64,000 nt of DNA from Candidatus Rubrivivax defluviihabitans (GTDB lineage Bacteria > Pseudomonadota > Gammaproteobacteria > Burkholderiales > Burkholderiaceae_C), in NCBI GenBank assembly GCA_016709385.1, contig JADJMW010000004.1, positions 1 through 64,000 on the forward strand, read 5' to 3'. The first letter of the stretch is position 1; each line of letters begins with the position of its first letter. This document shows positions 62,000 to 64,000 of the stretch, piece by piece. The notes under the pieces were generated by a model. The model did not search any database. It saw nothing but the letters and a program-made list of their open reading frames with translations, and had not been told where the DNA came from. A program made the translations under genes and the position numbers.

Positions 62000-63496
62000 A
62001 TGTCCAACCCCAAAACCGGTACGGCATCCGGACAAGGTCCAGGCGCCGCGTTTCCGTGGCGCGCCTTGCTGCCCATCGCGGTCGTCATCGCGCTGGCACT
62101 GGCGCCGGCGCCGGAAGGCCTGCCGCAGCACGCCTGGTATTTCTTCGCCATCTTTGCCGGCGTCATCGTCGGCCTGATGGTCGAGCCGCTGCCTGGCGGC
62201 GCCATTGGCCTCATCGGGGTCACGCTGGTCACCGTGCTGGCGCCCTGGGTGCTGTTCTCGCCGGCCGAAATGGCCAAGGACGGCTTCAAGCCGGCGAACG
62301 CGGCCCTGACCTGGGCGCTGTCGGGATTCTCCAACAGCACGGTCTGGCTGATCTTCGGCGCCTTCATGTTCGCCCTGGGCTACGAGAAGACGGGGCTGGG
62401 TCGCCGCATCGCACTGCTGCTCGTCAAGTCCATGGGCAAGCGCACCCTCACGCTGGGTTATGCGGTGACCATCGCCGACCTGCTGCTGGCGCCATTCACA
62501 CCGTCCAATACCGCGCGCAGCGGCGGCACCATCTACCCGGTGATCCGCAACCTGCCGGCGCTGTACGACTCCAAGCCCAACGATCCTTCGGCGCGGCGAA
62601 TGGGTTCGTACCTGATGTGGGTGGCCATCGCCGCCACCTGCGTCACGAGTTCGATGTTCCTCACCGCGCTGGCACCCAACCTGCTGGCGCTGGAACTGGT
62701 GAAGAAGACGGCTGCGGTCGAGATCAGCTGGGCGCAGTGGTTCCTGGCCTTCGCGCCGGTGGGCGTGGGCCTGCTGGTGCTGGTGCCCCTGCTCACCTAC
62801 TGGATCTACCCGCCGGGTGTGAAGAGCGGCGAGGAGGTGCCGCGCTGGGCCGGCGCCGAGCTGCAAAAGATGGGCGGCGTCACGCGCCGTGAACTGACGC
62901 TGGCCGTGCTGGTGCTGCTGGCGCTGGCGCTGTGGATCTTCGGCGGTGACTTCATCAACGCCACCACGGTGGCGCTGGTGGTGATCTGCCTGATGCTGGT
63001 CACCGCGGTCATGAGCTGGGACGACGTCATCGCCAACAAGGCGGCGTGGAATACGCTGGCCTGGTTTGCCACCCTGGTGGCGCTGGCCGGTGGCCTGAGC
63101 AAGGTCGGTTTCGTGAAGTGGTTTGCCGACGGCGTGGCCTCGAGCATGGTGGGCTTCACGCCCTTCACGGCGATGATCGTGCTGGTGTTGGTGTTCTTCT
63201 TCACGCACTACCTTTTTGCCAGCATCACCGCCCACGTGACGGCGCTGCTGCCGGTGATGCTGGCGGTGGGCACCACCATCCCGGGGCTGGACATGACGCA
63301 GTTCGCGCTGTTGCTGTGCCTGACGCTCGGCATCATGGGCATCCTCACGCCCTACGCCACGGGGCCGAGCCCGGTGTATTACGGCTCGGGCTATCTGCCG
63401 GCCAAGGACTTCTGGATCCTGGGCGGCGTGTTCGGCGTCATCTTCATCGCCGCCTTCCTGCTTGTCGGGCTGCCCTGGATGGCGATGATCCGCTGA
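62000..63496 (+). CDS. DASS-family anion:sodium symporter
   Basis: This 498-residue protein has about 12 hydrophobic segments. The motifs LLAPFTPSNTARSGGTIYPVI and the C-terminal GPSPVYYGSGYLPAKDFWILG are typical of the CitT/SodiT-type dicarboxylate transporters. It likely imports C4-dicarboxylates, citrate or 2-oxoglutarate. The start at ATG 62000 is preceded by a 206-base leader with the perfect inverted repeat. Confidence 0.85.
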   Translation: MSNPKTGTASGQGPGAAFPWRALLPIAVVIALALAPAPEGLPQHAWYFFAIFAGVIVGLMVEPLPGGAIGLIGVTLVTVLAPWVLFSPAEMAKDGFKPANAALTWALSGFSNSTVWLIFGAFMFALGYEKTGLGRRIALLLVKSMGKRTLTLGYAVTIADLLLAPFTPSNTARSGGTIYPVIRNLPALYDSKPNDPSARRMGSYLMWVAIAATCVTSSMFLTALAPNLLALELVKKTAAVEISWAQWFLAFAPVGVGLLVLVPLLTYWIYPPGVKSGEEVPRWAGAELQKMGGVTRRELTLAVLVLLALALWIFGGDFINATTVALVVICLMLVTAVMSWDDVIANKAAWNTLAWFATLVALAGGLSKVGFVKWFADGVASSMVGFTPFTAMIVLVLVFFFTHYLFASITAHVTALLPVMLAVGTTIPGLDMTQFALLLCLTLGIMGILTPYATGPSPVYYGSGYLPAKDFWILGGVFGVIFIAAFLLVGLPWMAMIR

Positions 63497-63550
63497 CGGA
63501 CGCTGGCCATTCCGCACGCGCCCGGAACCCGCCGGGCGCGTTCGTTTTCG

Positions 63551-64000
63551 CTACGCGGTCTTGGCGAGAAGTGCGTCCAGCGCCGCCAGAAACCTGCGGA
63601 AGTCCAGCGGCTTGGTCCAGTAGTCGACCATGCCGGCGGCCAGCGCGCGCTCGATGTGGTCCGGCATGGCGTTGGCCGACAGCGCCACGCAGGGCGTCGA
63701 GGCCGTGGCCGGCTGGGTGCGCAGCCGGCGCAGCACCTCGAAGCCGTCGCAGTCGGGCAACTGCATGTCGAGCAGGATCAGGGCGGGCTGCAGCGCCGCG
63801 GCCAGGGCCACGCCGCTGGCCCCGTCCTCGGCCACGTGGAGCTGGAGGTCGGCGCGCCCGGCCAGCAGCTCGCGGATGATGAGCGAATTGACCGCATTGT
63901 CCTCCACGTAGAGCAACGTGTGCCGGCGCGCGACGGGCGCGGTGGCGGCCGCGTCCGGCCAGGGTACGGGTGGCGACGATGGCGACGCCAGCGGCGAACC
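63551..64000 (-). CDS. Response-regulator receiver domain, C-terminal part of a larger protein (partial)
   Basis: The visible C-terminus is a complete receiver domain: acidic pair VEDN, phospho-acceptor in LILLDMQLPDCDG, ALSAN and the conserved Lys in YWTKPLD. The same frame remains open up to base 64000 through a Pro/Ala/Ser-rich linker, so it is the C-terminal domain of a longer protein, probably a hybrid sensor kinase. A TTG at 63916 is not a convincing start. Confidence 0.75.
   Translation of the reverse strand, partial: GSPLASPSSPPVPWPDAAATAPVARRHTLLYVEDNAVNSLIIRELLAGRADLQLHVAEDGASGVALAAALQPALILLDMQLPDCDGFEVLRRLRTQPATASTPCVALSANAMPDHIERALAAGMVDYWTKPLDFRRFLAALDALLAKTA

Noticed and set aside
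63551..63916. Stand-alone 121-residue response regulator starting at TTG 63916
   Set aside because: The frame stays open to the window edge through a typical linker, so it is more likely the C-terminal domain of a larger protein.
1..64000. CRISPR arrays, insertion sequences, rRNA operons or relaxase genes
   Set aside because: I saw no repeat-spacer pattern, no transposase, no rRNA and no relaxase or coupling-protein motif in the window.

Overview
The window is high-GC DNA from a betaproteobacterium of the order Burkholderiales, probably close to Comamonadaceae/Rubrivivax-type lineages. I infer this from the base composition, the tRNA-Arg(ACG) remnant, the bpt-aat pair and the general gene repertoire. 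It has three parts: a mobile island, a short accessory block, and what looks like ordinary chromosome.

(1) 1-34566 is one end of a large integrated element, probably an integrative and conjugative element (ICE). It ends at a GTG-start tyrosine integrase next to the 3' half of a tRNA-Arg(ACG) gene. The left end of the element, with any conjugation genes and the intact tRNA, lies outside the window. From left to right it holds: an FlhD/FlhC-type activator pair in which the FlhC-like protein carries two FlhC units in tandem; a BetR-REC regulator with a one-base frameshift; a block of ICE housekeeping genes (DUF932, zinc-ribbon/TOPRIM primase, B12-dependent ribonucleotide reductase, GHKL ATPase, four small conserved genes, a DUF1845-like gene); a small unknown block with a TPR protein; and a BREX type 3 phage-defence locus at 15903-32527. 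The BREX genes are all on the minus strand and run brxR, brxF, brxC, two extra genes, pglXI, brxHII, pglZ, brxA. The extra genes are a HEPN-like protein and a fusion of a zinc metallopeptidase-like region to a HicA-like RNase domain. The pglXI methyltransferase gene is clearly AT-richer than its neighbours.

(2) 34567-41800 lies outside the element. It holds a cytochrome P450 and a four-gene minus-strand operon: TPR-like protein, CHAT protease, small EACC1-like membrane protein, and an SGNH-hydrolase/caspase fusion. This resembles the predicted caspase/CHAT 'conflict systems' of multicellular bacteria. It is, with the BREX insert, the best candidate here for an undescribed system. The caspase gene carries a one-base frameshift just after its catalytic cysteine.

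(3) 42035-64000 is metabolic and housekeeping chromosome. It contains a BASS transporter and epimerase pair, a secreted beta-propeller protein with a haem c motif plus an MFS transporter, a DUF349 protein, a CoA-transferase III and a NUDIX-metallo-beta-lactamase fusion. A tightly overlapping operon follows (carboxymuconolactone decarboxylase-like, yaeQ, prolyl oligopeptidase, aat, bpt), then an M3 oligopeptidase with an RraA-like gene, a DASS anion transporter, and the C-terminal receiver domain of a protein that runs off the right edge.

All assignments come from reading the sequence; no database search was possible. Both frameshifts sit in short C-rich runs, so sequencing or assembly error remains possible.
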